Assembly (NCBI GenBank): GCA_036501185.1
Contig: DASYAU010000134.1
Location: forward strand, 44,060 to 108,059
DNA length: 64,000 bases
Source of the DNA: Korobacter sp036501185
Lineage (GTDB): Bacteria; Acidobacteriota; Terriglobia; Terriglobales; Acidobacteriaceae
Reading direction: 5' to 3'
The notes beneath the pieces were generated by a model. It did not search any database and was not told the DNA's origin. It saw nothing but the letters and a program-made list of their open reading frames with translations. Shown in pieces: positions 18,242 to 26,206 of this stretch. Position 1 is the stretch's first letter, and the number at the start of each line of letters is the position of its first letter. Made by a program: the position numbers and the translations under genes.

Positions 18242-18907
18242 TTAGCCGGCGTTCGCCGCGTCCTGGCCGAGCGGGAGGAAATACTGGGTCCCGCGGATGG
18301 GCTCTGAGACCCGACGAAGCAGCGCCTGGAGGTCTTCGCTGCGCTCTACGAAGTCGATGTCAGAAGTATTCACGATGAGCAGGTCAGAGGCGGTGTAGTG
18401 GAAGAAGAAGTGTTCGTAAGCCTCGTGGACGGCCTCGATGTAATCGTCACTGATCTTCACTTCGCCCGGCGCGTTCTTCTTCTTCAGGCGCTTCTTCAGC
18501 ACCTCGGGGCTCGCCTGCAGATAGATCACCAGATCCGGCGCGGGAATCTGGTCGTGAAACATTTTGTAATAGCGGTCGTAAACTTCGAGCTCGATGTCAT
18601 CCAGGTTGAGCGATGCGAAGATCTTGTCTTTCTCGAAAATGTAATCTGCGACCACTACTTTGTTCGGATTCCCGCCGAGTTCGAGCGTGCGTAGTTGTTC
18701 GTAGCGCTTGATGAGGAATGCCATTTGGGCCTGAAACGCGGCCCCGCGCTCGCCTTCGTAGAAAGATTTGAGGAAACGATTGTCTTCGGGCTCGGTGATG
18801 CGCTGGGCACGCAGAGTTTCAGCCACGACCTTGGCAAGCGTGCTCTTGCCGACGCGTATCGGGCCTTCAATGGCTATGTAACGGGGAGGTTCGAAAAGCT
18901 TCGCCAT
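18242..18907 (-). CDS. Deoxynucleoside kinase (dAK/dGK type)
   Basis: Phosphorylates deoxynucleosides for salvage. The 221 aa are the right length for the bacterial deoxyadenosine/deoxyguanosine kinase group. The P-loop is GPIRVGKST (15-23), where most relatives have GxIGxGKS/T. An FYEGERGAAFQAQM substrate segment follows, then ADYIFEKDKIFA and a lid region with LVIYLQASPEVLKKRLKKKN. Nucleoside preference cannot be determined. It is divergent from the polysaccharide deacetylase gene. Confidence 0.87.
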   Translation of the reverse strand: MAKLFEPPRYIAIEGPIRVGKSTLAKVVAETLRAQRITEPEDNRFLKSFYEGERGAAFQAQMAFLIKRYEQLRTLELGGNPNKVVVADYIFEKDKIFASLNLDDIELEVYDRYYKMFHDQIPAPDLVIYLQASPEVLKKRLKKKNAPGEVKISDDYIEAVHEAYEHFFFHYTASDLLIVNTSDIDFVERSEDLQALLRRVSEPIRGTQYFLPLGQDAANAG

Positions 18908-19018
18908 GGGTCAAAAGTTTCAGCGGAACGTAGAGCGCAGAATAAACCCGCAACGCCGAATCGGCAATTGCAGGTTTTGCTAACAGCGCGGAGTTTTCCT
19001 CAGGCCCGTGAACGCAGC

Positions 19019-19024
19019 TAAAAT
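19019..19024 (+). promoter_or_regulatory. -10-like hexamer of the deacetylase gene
   Basis: TAAAAT ends six bases before GTG 19031. No Shine-Dalgarno sequence fits between, so a leaderless start is plausible. Confidence 0.4.
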
Positions 19025-19030
19025 CAAGGC

Positions 19031-19741
19031 GTGCTTCTTCCCATCCTAGGCTTGGGCGCGGTCGCAGCGAGCGTTGCCGGATACCACACCATGGGTCCGA
19101 CGTCGCAGCTTTACGGCCGGAACTTTACGGGGCTGGCGCGCGGCAGCAAAAAACTCGCGCTTACTTACGATGATGGACCCAACGATCCGTACACGGAAAG
19201 CCTGCTCGACGTGTTGGACCGGCACAACGTGAAAGCCACGTTCTTTTTGATTGGCCGTTATGTTCGCCAGCGCCCCGATCTCGTTCGGCGGCACGTCGTG
19301 CTCGGGCATGCGATCGGCAACCATACGTGGGACCATCCGAACCTGGTCTTCTCCACGCCGCAGTCGCTGCGTTCGCAGTTGGAGCGGACTTCGAAACAGA
19401 TCTTCGACGCTTGCGGCCAGAAGCCGACATTGTTTCGGCCGCCGTTTGGGGGGCGGCGTCCCGGCGTGCTGCAAGCTGCGCGCGCGATGGGGATGACACC
19501 CATCATGTGGAACGTGACCTGTTACGACTGGAACGCGAAGAGCCATGAGAACATCGAGCGCCACGCGGCCCGGCAGATCCGAGGTGGAGACGTGATCCTG
19601 CTTCACGACGGCGGCCATCTGGAGTTCGGGGCTGATCGCAGGCACACGGTGAAGGCGACGGAGAATTTGATTGTGAAGTATAAGAATGAAGGGTTCGAGT
19701 TCGTCACGATTCCCGAGATGCTTGCGGAGATAAAGCCATGA
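19031..19741 (+). CDS. Polysaccharide deacetylase (NodB domain)
   Basis: A carbohydrate esterase family 4 protein, 236 aa, with a GTG start. A short N-terminal hydrophobic stretch (LLPILGLGAVAASVAGY) may anchor it. Motif 1 is TYDDGP (45-50, catalytic and metal Asp), motif 2 is HTWDH (H98, H102 as zinc ligands), motif 3 is RPPFGGR, and motif 5 is LLHDGGH near 195. The probable role is de-N-acetylation of a cell-wall or extracellular glycan. ATGA overlap with the following isochorismatase-family gene indicates coupled translation. Confidence 0.87.
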   Translation: MLLPILGLGAVAASVAGYHTMGPTSQLYGRNFTGLARGSKKLALTYDDGPNDPYTESLLDVLDRHNVKATFFLIGRYVRQRPDLVRRHVVLGHAIGNHTWDHPNLVFSTPQSLRSQLERTSKQIFDACGQKPTLFRPPFGGRRPGVLQAARAMGMTPIMWNVTCYDWNAKSHENIERHAARQIRGGDVILLHDGGHLEFGADRRHTVKATENLIVKYKNEGFEFVTIPEMLAEIKP

Positions 19742-20304
19742 TCCTTCCCCGCCACGCCGTCCTTCTCATCGTCGACGTCCAATCCGGTTTTGACAACGAA
19801 GCCCATTGGGGACCACGCAACAATCCCGGTGCGGAAGCCAACATCGCCAGGATGCTCGGCGCCTTTCGCGAGGTGGGACGGCCGGTGATCTTTATCCAGC
19901 ACATGTCGCAGGAGCCGAAGTCGCCGTTGCGCGCCAGTGAGCCTGGCAACGCGATCAAGCCGGAGATTGCGCCGCGGGGTGAGCGCGTTTTCCAGAAGAC
20001 CGTCCACTCGGCGTGGATCAATACTCCACTGGAGCGAACGCTGCGTGCCGCCGCGCAGGACACCCTCGTCGTCTGCGGCCTGACGACAGACCACTGCGTC
20101 TCGACGACAACACGCATGGGTTCGGATATGGGCTTCACGATCTACCTGGTGGACGACGCCTGCGCCTGCCACGACCGCAAAACGCACGACGGCCGGACAA
20201 TTCCCGCAGCGCAAGTGCATGAGGCCGAGCTCGCGGCCCTGCACAATGAATTTGCAACCGTCGTGAAAACGCAGACAGTGCTCGACGCCCTGGCTGCGGG
20301 CTAG
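19738..20304 (+). CDS. Isochorismatase-family cysteine hydrolase
   Basis: A 188-aa hydrolase with the catalytic triad D13 (LLIVDVQSGF), K88 (VFQKTVHSAW) and C120 (GLTTDHCVSTT). The family includes nicotinamidases and related amidohydrolases. The metal-binding D-x-H of nicotinamidase is not obvious after D13, so I leave the substrate open. Its start overlaps the deacetylase stop by 4 bases. Confidence 0.85.
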   Translation: MILPRHAVLLIVDVQSGFDNEAHWGPRNNPGAEANIARMLGAFREVGRPVIFIQHMSQEPKSPLRASEPGNAIKPEIAPRGERVFQKTVHSAWINTPLERTLRAAAQDTLVVCGLTTDHCVSTTTRMGSDMGFTIYLVDDACACHDRKTHDGRTIPAAQVHEAELAALHNEFATVVKTQTVLDALAAG

Positions 20305-20333
20305 GAAAGAAAAAGGGGCACATTTCGTGCCCC
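20304..20333 (-). terminator. Terminator of the EF-G-like gene
   Basis: GGGGCAC (20315-20321) pairs with GTGCCCC (20327-20333). Reading the minus strand, the hairpin is followed by TTTTTCTTTCC, so it terminates the EF-G-like gene. It abuts the stop of the convergent hydrolase. Confidence 0.9.
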
Positions 20334-20354
20334 GATCTGTTAGCTGCGAGACGT

Positions 20355-22460
20355 TTACTCTTCTTCTTCCACCACCTCGCCGCGTTCGGCTTTTGCCTGA
20401 GCGACGACCTTCTCCTGGATGGCTGAAGGGACGATGTCGTAGTGGTTCATTTCCATGGTGAAGCTGCCGCGGCCTTGCGTCATGGAGGTGAGGTCGGTGC
20501 CATAGGTCAGCATCTCGGCCATGGGCACTTCGGCTCTAACGACGGTCGAGCCACCCTTGTTGTCCATGCCCTGGATGCGGCCACGCCGGGAGTTGAGGTC
20601 GCCCATGATGCCGCCGGCGAACTCGTCGGGCACGGTGATTTCCACGTTCATGATCGGCTCGAGCAGCGTCGGCTTGGCGGTTTCCATGGCTTTGCGGAAG
20701 GCGATACGTCCGGCGGTCTTGAACGACATTTCGTTCGAGTCCACGTCGTGGTACGAACCGTCGTAGAGAATCACGCGGAAGTCCACGACCGGGAAGCCCG
20801 CAAGATAGCCACGCGCAGCCGCTTCGACGATTCCCTTTTCTACGGCAGGAATGAAGTTCTTCGGGATCGAGCCGCCAAAGATATCGTTGACGAACTCGAA
20901 CTTTCCGCCGCGTGGTAAAGGCTCCATCTTGATCTTGCAGTCGCCGAAATGCCCGTGACCGCCCGACTGTTTCTTGTGGCGTCCCTGCACGTCTGCTTTA
21001 CCGCGGATGGTCTCGCGATACGGAACCTTCGGCGCCTTGAGCACAACCTCGGTGTGGTAGCGCTTCTTCAGCTTGGAAACCACGACCTCGATGTGCTGCT
21101 GGCCGGTGCCGGCGATGAGGAACTCCTTGGTCTGCTGATCGCGGAAGAAGCGCAGCAGCGCGTCCTCTTCCATCATCTTGTGGATGCCGTTGGAGAGCTT
21201 ATCTTCGTCGGCGCGGGTCTTCGGCTCGATGGCGTAGGTGATCGCCGGCTCGGCAAACTTCACCATCGGATACTGGATCGGCGAAGCCTTGTCGCCCAAC
21301 GTGTCGCCCGTAAGCGTGTCGCGCAGCTTCGCCACCGCGCCAATGTCACCCGCATGCAGGTCGTTCACCTGGGTCAGGTTCTTGCCCTGCATCACGGAAA
21401 TGTGCGCCAGCTTCTCGCTGGTGTTGCGGGTGAAGTTCTGCAGCGTGGCATCGTTCTTCACCACGCCGGAGAACACTTTGAAAATGGAAATGCGGCCCGC
21501 GAACGGATCGTTCACGGTTTTGAAGACGTAGGCGGATGCGGGTTCGCTGTCGCTGATCTTGCGCTCCGCGGGCGTGCCGTTGCCTGCCTTCGCTTCGGCC
21601 TTCACCGTGCCGCGCTCCACGGCGGTGGGCATGTAATCCACGATGAAGTCGAGGACTTCGTCGGTGCCGACGTTGCCGAGTCCGGAAGCGAATAACACAG
21701 GGAAGATCTTGTCGTCGCGGATGGCATTGTGGATGCCGCTGACGATGTGCTCTTCGCCGATTGTGCCGGTAGAGAAGAACTCTTCCATCAACACGTCGTC
21801 GCCCTCGGCCACCAGCTCAACGAGACGTTCATGCGCGGCCTTCGCCTGTTCCGCCATGTTCGCCGGGATATCGCCGACCTTGGCTTTGCCGTTGCCGCCG
21901 AGGTCGTAGGTATAAGCCTTCATCCTCACCAAGTCGATAACGCCGGTGAAGCTCTTCTCCGCCCCAATCGGCAACTGCACGGGAACGGCGGTGCGTCCGA
22001 AGGCCGTCGTTAGGGAATTCATACAGCGCACAAAGTCGGCGCGCTCGCGATCCATGCGGGTGCAGACGATGGTGCGCGGCATGGCTAGCTCCTCGCACAT
22101 TTGCCAGATCTTCTCGGTTACGACCTGCACGCCACTTACTGCGTCGACCACAACCATGGCGGCATCGACTACGGGCAGCACCATCTCGGCTTCGTGGATG
22201 AACAGGTTGAAGCCAGGCGTGTCGATCAGGTTGATCTTGGAGTTGTGCCACTCGCAATAGGCGGTGGCGGCGGAGAGGGTCATCAGTCGGGCGATTTCTT
22301 CTTCTTCGTAATCGGTGGTGGTATTGCCTTCGTCCACGCGCAACAGCTTGGGGACGGCGCCGGAGGTGTACAGCATGGCTGAGGCCAGCGAGGTTTTGCC
22401 GGAGTGGGAGTGGCCGACCAGGGCCACATTGCGGATACTTGCGCCTTCGTAGCTCTTCAC
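20355..22460 (-). CDS. Elongation factor G-like GTPase (EF-G2 type)
   Basis: A five-domain translational GTPase of 701 aa. From GTG 22460 (AGGAG six bases upstream) the P-loop is GHSHSGKT (16-23), unlike the GHIDAGKT of canonical EF-G. The G3 motif reads DTPGFNLF, so the His that canonical DTPGH supplies for GTP hydrolysis is replaced by Phe. G4 is TRMD rather than NKMD. Domains IV-V are complete (GHGHFGDCKIKMEP, GSYHDVDSNEMSF, QGRGSFTMEM). This pattern fits the EF-G2 paralogues known from Thermus and other bacteria, not the ribosomal-operon FusA. The protein ends in an acidic EVVEEEE tail. A longer in-frame ATG at 22565 is disfavoured. Its role is unresolved. Confidence 0.88.
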   Translation of the reverse strand: MKSYEGASIRNVALVGHSHSGKTSLASAMLYTSGAVPKLLRVDEGNTTTDYEEEEIARLMTLSAATAYCEWHNSKINLIDTPGFNLFIHEAEMVLPVVDAAMVVVDAVSGVQVVTEKIWQMCEELAMPRTIVCTRMDRERADFVRCMNSLTTAFGRTAVPVQLPIGAEKSFTGVIDLVRMKAYTYDLGGNGKAKVGDIPANMAEQAKAAHERLVELVAEGDDVLMEEFFSTGTIGEEHIVSGIHNAIRDDKIFPVLFASGLGNVGTDEVLDFIVDYMPTAVERGTVKAEAKAGNGTPAERKISDSEPASAYVFKTVNDPFAGRISIFKVFSGVVKNDATLQNFTRNTSEKLAHISVMQGKNLTQVNDLHAGDIGAVAKLRDTLTGDTLGDKASPIQYPMVKFAEPAITYAIEPKTRADEDKLSNGIHKMMEEDALLRFFRDQQTKEFLIAGTGQQHIEVVVSKLKKRYHTEVVLKAPKVPYRETIRGKADVQGRHKKQSGGHGHFGDCKIKMEPLPRGGKFEFVNDIFGGSIPKNFIPAVEKGIVEAAARGYLAGFPVVDFRVILYDGSYHDVDSNEMSFKTAGRIAFRKAMETAKPTLLEPIMNVEITVPDEFAGGIMGDLNSRRGRIQGMDNKGGSTVVRAEVPMAEMLTYGTDLTSMTQGRGSFTMEMNHYDIVPSAIQEKVVAQAKAERGEVVEEEE

Positions 22461-22553
22461 GAATAACTCCTCATGAAAGTAGCCTTTCGTCTGAGGCCCA
22501 ACTGCAGGGACCTCGTGAACCGCGCGTCCTCTAAGCCGCGGGGGGCGCGTGTC

Positions 22554-22666
22554 AAGCTCGGGCAATTAGATCTCGGGACGCTCGATACCGATGAGCGAAA
22601 GAGCCCCGAGGTTTGCCTGTGAGGCGAAAGGCGGGAACCCGCAATCCATGCGGGACCGGAGAGCTT
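22554..22666. ncRNA. Structured RNA candidate between the EF-G-like and DsbA-like genes
   Basis: This 307-bp gap (22461-22767) has no gene, but AAGCTC (22554-22559) pairs perfectly with GAGCTT (22661-22666). The pair encloses three hairpins: CTCGGG/CCCGAG with an inner CGCTC/GAGCG (22572-22610), GCCT/AGGC (22615-22625), and CCCGCA/TGCGGG (22638-22654). The strand is undecided. It would be in the 5' region of the EF-G-like gene on minus, or of the DsbA-like gene on plus. I recognise no known riboswitch. Confidence 0.4.
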
Positions 22667-22767
22667 GTACAGCCGAAAAATACTACTACACCGACCATAC
22701 ACCGACAAATGATGTGAATCACAGAGCTTGGGCAGGAGCTCGGCAGTTCGGGTAACATAGTTCCAAC

Positions 22768-23394
22768 ATGCTCCGCCGCATTTCCCAATTAGCTCTCTTC
22801 CTCGCCGTTGCCACCGCCATCGCGCTGGCTGGTGATACCTCGCCGCTGCGTCCGCCCAAGGGTGCGCGCATCGCCATTATCGTGTTCGAAGACTTGCAGT
22901 GCCCCGACTGCGCTCGGGCGGCGCCGCTCGTCCACGAGGCCGCGAAGACTTACAAGATCCCGCTCATCCAGCACGACTTCCCGTTGCCACAGCACAATTG
23001 GTCGTTCGACGCCGCGGTCGATGCCCGCTGGTTCGATAGCAAGTCGCTAGCGGTCGGCGACGCGTATCGGAGTTACATCTTCCAGCGCCAGCCGGAGATC
23101 ACGCCCGAGAACCTGCGCGGCATTACCGAGAAGTTCGCCTCCGAGCACAAACTGACGCTGCCTATGTTTGTGGATCCGAAGGGAGAACTTGCTGCCAAGG
23201 TGAAGGGGGACTACGATCTCGGGCAGCGGGTGGGCATTGTGCACACGCCCACGCTCTACGTGGTGAGCAATACTTCGCGCGGCACGCCCTTTGTGGAGAT
23301 TGTGGACCGCAGCGAGCTTTATAGCCAGATCGACGCTATGCTGGCCGAGTCGGATCCGGTGGCTCCGGCGCCGAAGAGCTCCAGCAAACACTAG
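22768..23394 (+). CDS. DsbA-like thioredoxin-fold thiol oxidoreductase
   Basis: An exported protein of 208 aa. The signal peptide spans residues 1 to about 21 (LALFLAVATAIALAG). The redox motif CPDC is C45-C48, preceded by FEDLQ as in DsbA/BdbD-type proteins ('FxDxxCPxC'), with an HDFPLPQHNWS segment following. VGIVHTPTLYVV contains the cis-Pro. It probably oxidises or isomerises disulfides in the periplasm. A TAACAT hexamer nine bases before the ATG could be a -10 of a leaderless transcript. Confidence 0.85.
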   Translation: MLRRISQLALFLAVATAIALAGDTSPLRPPKGARIAIIVFEDLQCPDCARAAPLVHEAAKTYKIPLIQHDFPLPQHNWSFDAAVDARWFDSKSLAVGDAYRSYIFQRQPEITPENLRGITEKFASEHKLTLPMFVDPKGELAAKVKGDYDLGQRVGIVHTPTLYVVSNTSRGTPFVEIVDRSELYSQIDAMLAESDPVAPAPKSSSKH

Positions 23395-23412
23395 GAACTT
23401 ATTGGGAAATAG

Positions 23413-23437
23413 AAAAGCCCCGAACCCGGGGCTTTTT
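23413..23437. terminator. Bidirectional terminator
   Basis: GCCCCG (23417-23422) pairs with CGGGGC (23427-23432). It is flanked by AAAA on the left and TTTTTGTT on the right, so it can serve both the DsbA-like gene and the convergent FkbM gene. Confidence 0.9.
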
Positions 23438-23451
23438 GTTGCCTTGAACCT

Positions 23452-24621
23452 CTACGGCCGCACTCTCGCGGGCGGCACCGCGTAACAGACCGTCTCCCAG
23501 TTTTCCTCGGCGTATCGCCGTAAGTAGAGCCGGTATTCCGGAGCGAGCTCGTGGATCAGCAGCGGGATTTGCCATAGGTGTTCGCTGCGGTGATACAAGC
23601 AAGCCACGATCACTGGTTTATCGCGGTTCCACAGCTTCTTCCCGCCTCGGATGGCGTCCGGCTCGGCGCCCTCGATGTCCATCTTGATGTAGGTTGGCGG
23701 GACGGACCACGGAAGGTCGTCAAAAGTTCGACACTCCACTTCGAGTTCGCCTGAACCCACCTTGGACGTCACGTCGCCGACGGCGGCAAACCGCACCGTG
23801 CCGGGCGCGGAACCCAAAGCGTAGGGCCAGACCGTGAACTCCCGTTGCAGCTCTGGGGGCAGAGTCTCGCCGAATTTTGCTAGCAGCTCACGGCTGCCGG
23901 GATCGGGCTCGGTCGCATAGATGTGCCGCACTGGACCCTGCGCATGCGCGAGGAAGTCGCGAATGCTCGCGCCGTCGAAGGCCCCGCAGTCCACGTAGGC
24001 CTCGCCGTCCGGCGGCGGGGCAATCAGCTCGTTGGGAAAATAAGTGTCGCGGGCGGGAAGGGGAGGCGACATCTCTGAGTCGTCGAGCCAGAAGCGCCAG
24101 CGAAGCTGGTCGAGAATCTCTTTCCGGGAGGCCTCGTCTGCTACTAACTCGTAGGCGGCCTGAATCTCTTTTTCCTGGGGCAGCAGGTTCTGTGGCAAAT
24201 CGACGCCCAAGTCGGGGAGAAATGCGTCCGCGTACTTCCACCACAGCGCCGCGAACGGCACTACGTGTTGGCATCCGTCGTTGCGAAGCTGTTTCCGTAG
24301 TGCTGCCCCGTTATAAACCGTCACCACGAATGCCGCGTGCTTCCCGAAACGCTCGACGGCCTCAGGGCGGGAAAAGACCTCGATTCCCTCGATACGCGTT
24401 CCCCAAAGCTTCTGATTGTTGTCGGCGAACGCGACGGGTTCCACCCCGGCCTGTTGCAGCCGCCGGAGCATCAGTTTGCCCAGGGGGCCTGCGCCAAACA
24501 GCACAAAGTTGTCGACAAAGGGCCGTGCGAGATTGTCGAAGGTCCATCGCGCTCGCTCGGCGGTCTCCGCCGGGGGCTCGGCCTTCATCCTGGCTAGCAA
24601 CTTATCGAGTTCGGTTGGCAT
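23452..24621 (-). CDS. FkbM-family methyltransferase with N-terminal nucleotide-binding-like domain
   Basis: A two-part protein of 389 aa. Residues about 30-130 look like a small Rossmann domain (FVLFGAGPLGKLMLRRL, then VAFADNNQKLWG), as seen ahead of some sugar-modifying enzymes. The C-terminal part is an FkbM SAM-dependent methyltransferase: EAYVDCGAFDGASIRDFL (SAM site), IYATEPDPGSRELL, and YIKMDIEGAEPDAIRGG (the family signature). The likely role is O-methylation of a glycan or small molecule. ATG 24621 is preferred over TTG 24627. Confidence 0.83.
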   Translation of the reverse strand: MPTELDKLLARMKAEPPAETAERARWTFDNLARPFVDNFVLFGAGPLGKLMLRRLQQAGVEPVAFADNNQKLWGTRIEGIEVFSRPEAVERFGKHAAFVVTVYNGAALRKQLRNDGCQHVVPFAALWWKYADAFLPDLGVDLPQNLLPQEKEIQAAYELVADEASRKEILDQLRWRFWLDDSEMSPPLPARDTYFPNELIAPPPDGEAYVDCGAFDGASIRDFLAHAQGPVRHIYATEPDPGSRELLAKFGETLPPELQREFTVWPYALGSAPGTVRFAAVGDVTSKVGSGELEVECRTFDDLPWSVPPTYIKMDIEGAEPDAIRGGKKLWNRDKPVIVACLYHRSEHLWQIPLLIHELAPEYRLYLRRYAEENWETVCYAVPPARVRP

Positions 24622-24788
24622 TCGCAAGGCATTATCGCAGACGGTCCAGAATGCCCTCTTTTAGGTGCAGGTTGCTAGCTTCCTAAGCCTCTGAAAGCCC
24701 GCAAGTTATTGATTTTAATCAGCCTGTAATATGGCAAACAGTGGCGCAGGCACTCGCATCCGAGTAGAATAGCTATTGCGAGGCGTTT

Positions 24789-24863
24789 ATGAAATCGCAC
24801 AATCCGCAAGGTTGGTTAACCCCAGAACGCACTCCCGTCCAGTTCTCCCTCCCAGACCATTAG
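24789..24863 (+). CDS. Possible 24-codon leader ORF upstream of the SMR gene
   Basis: ATG 24789 follows GAGG by seven bases and runs 24 codons (ending QFSLPDH) to TAG 24861-24863. It sits in a 372-bp gap (24628-24999) in which no other gene is evident. It directly abuts a sequence resembling part of the guanidine-I aptamer. It may be a leader peptide or chance. Confidence 0.2.
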   Translation: MKSHNPQGWLTPERTPVQFSLPDH

Positions 24864-24880
24864 GGTTCCTTCGGTCCGAG
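24860..24880 (+). promoter_or_regulatory. Partial ykkC/guanidine-I-like sequence upstream of an SMR exporter
   Basis: TTAGGGTTCC, three bases, then GGTCCGAG resembles the 5' conserved strands of the ykkC aptamer (UAGGGUUCC...GGUCCGAG), 120 bases before an SMR-transporter start, a typical ykkC target. The usual hairpin between the two strands is missing and I do not find the 3' 'AAAGCCCGGGAGA' block. So this is either degenerate or coincidental. Confidence 0.2.
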
Positions 24881-24999
24881 CTCTGAACACTTTTCGCCCG
24901 TAACGTCTTCAGGCGTGGCCGTATTGGTACGAACACACGCCCTGCGGATCGCGGACGAGCTTTCCCTTTTACCTATGCTCGTACCAGAAGGCAGCCGTT

Positions 25000-25425
25000 A
25001 TGTGCTGGCTATGGTTGTTTTTGGCAATCTCCTTAGAGGTGGCAGCGACCATCCTCATGAAATATACCGACGGGTTTACCCGTCTCGCCCCGACTGTGGG
25101 GATGTTGGTTCTTTATGCACTTAGCCTGGCGCCTTTGGCCCGCGTGCTAAAGCAGCTTGAGGTGGGCGCGGTTTATGCGATCTGGTCGGCCTTGGGCACC
25201 GCCGCCGTGGCTTTGATCGGCATCCTGCTCTTCCACGAACCGGCGAATGCGCTGAAGGTTTTTTCCATCCTGCTGATTATTGCGGGCGTGGTTTGCCTGA
25301 ACCTGAGCGGGACGCACGGGCGGCGGGAAAACCTGCAACAGGCAGCCGCCAAGGCCAATGTCCGGCTGACCGCCTCGGCGCAGGTGACGCCGGTGGCCAT
25401 CAAGCAGCCTGAGCGTGGACGGTAA
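25000..25425 (+). CDS. Small multidrug resistance (SMR) family transporter
   Basis: A four-helix proton-coupled exporter. The essential membrane Glu is E13 (LAISLEVAATILMKYTDGF), followed by the AIWSALGTA segment in helix 3 and a typical helix 4 (ILLIIAGVVCLNLSG). LMKYTDGFTRLAPT resembles EmrE-type members, while the helix 3-4 half shares features with SugE/Gdx guanidine exporters, so the substrate class is unclear. At 141 aa it is about 30 residues longer than usual because of a polar C-terminal tail rich in Ala, Gln and Arg. Confidence 0.87.
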   Translation: MCWLWLFLAISLEVAATILMKYTDGFTRLAPTVGMLVLYALSLAPLARVLKQLEVGAVYAIWSALGTAAVALIGILLFHEPANALKVFSILLIIAGVVCLNLSGTHGRRENLQQAAAKANVRLTASAQVTPVAIKQPERGR

Positions 25426-25427
25426 AA

Positions 25428-25453
25428 CTAAAGGGAGCGGTTTCGGCCGCTCC
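25428..25453 (-). terminator. Terminator of the 25478-26071 gene
   Basis: GGGAGCGG (25432-25439) pairs with CCGCTCCC (25446-25453). On the minus strand the hairpin is followed by TTTAGTTTT. It lies just past the convergent SMR stop. Confidence 0.8.
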
Positions 25454-25477
25454 CAATTCTCTGCTCTTACGCAAAGA

Positions 25478-26071
25478 TTACCTCACCGGTGGAGTGTCCT
25501 GCGTTCCGGTGGTGGTCACCACGTTCAGCTCGGGCAAGGTGTGGTTCCAGTTGGCGGGAACATTGGTTATTTGGATCCGGATCGCGCGTTGCGCGCCGGG
25601 TTTAATCGGGTCGTTGACCATGTTCTGCACGGAGCCGTTTCTCGCGTCCGTGTTCGTCGCCTTCTTTCCAGCCTCAATTGCCTGCACCGGTTCGTTGACC
25701 GAGGCCGTGCCACCGTTCTTCAGCGTGAACCGCACTTCCGTCAGGATACCGGTAACGGTCTGGTCGCTGTCGTTGGTAATCTGGCCGTCGAGGTTAACGG
25801 ACTTGCCGGTGGGGTCGGGGGCCATGGTGATGTCGCTGAACTGGAGTTGACCCGGAACCGGCTGCGACGGCACCTCCGCCGCGGAGGGGGTTGTGACCTT
25901 TTTCGGGGCGCGCGGCATGAAGTACAAAACTGCTCCAAGCAGGAGCACAGCGGTGATGATCGCGAGCACTACGCCGGGAACCGCACTGCGCGGCGGCTCT
26001 GGATTTCGGAGCAGCACCGGCCCGCGCGGATTAGGGTCTCGTTGTTCAGGAATTCTGGGGTTTGTTGCCAT
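25478..26071 (-). CDS. Membrane-anchored hypothetical protein, 197 aa
   Basis: A single transmembrane helix (VVLAIITAVLLLGAVLYFM, about residues 33-51) follows a Pro/Arg-rich cytoplasmic N-terminus. The outer part has a beta-sandwich pattern (LQFSDITMAPDPTGKSVNLDG, ITNDSDQTVTGILTEVRF), reminiscent of FxLYD/DUF2393-type domains where a conserved N-x-S-x-x-x-V segment marks an Ig-like fold. The function is unknown. It has its own terminator. Confidence 0.7.
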   Translation of the reverse strand: MATNPRIPEQRDPNPRGPVLLRNPEPPRSAVPGVVLAIITAVLLLGAVLYFMPRAPKKVTTPSAAEVPSQPVPGQLQFSDITMAPDPTGKSVNLDGQITNDSDQTVTGILTEVRFTLKNGGTASVNEPVQAIEAGKKATNTDARNGSVQNMVNDPIKPGAQRAIRIQITNVPANWNHTLPELNVVTTTGTQDTPPVR

Positions 26072-26206
26072 CCTTGTCCTCCGCCTGAAACTTGGAAATT
26101 TGGGTTATAGAGGGTGGGATGGCGGGCTTTCGTGGGTGGTTGACAGGAAAGGGGAGTAGCGGGAGGACGTTTGCCCTGCGGCTGCAATCTCAATCAGGCA
26201 ATGCTC

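Noticed and set aside
22588..22601. CCGATGAGCGAAAG resembling a hammerhead core (CUGAUGA...GAAA)
   Set aside because: There is no stem II between the two parts and no cleavage-site strand. The bases fit better in the ordinary hairpin 22572-22610.
22610..22621. Minus-strand CACAGGCAAACC, resembling the start of the c-di-GMP-I aptamer
   Set aside because: The following conserved GGGACGCAAAGCC block and the rest of the aptamer are missing.
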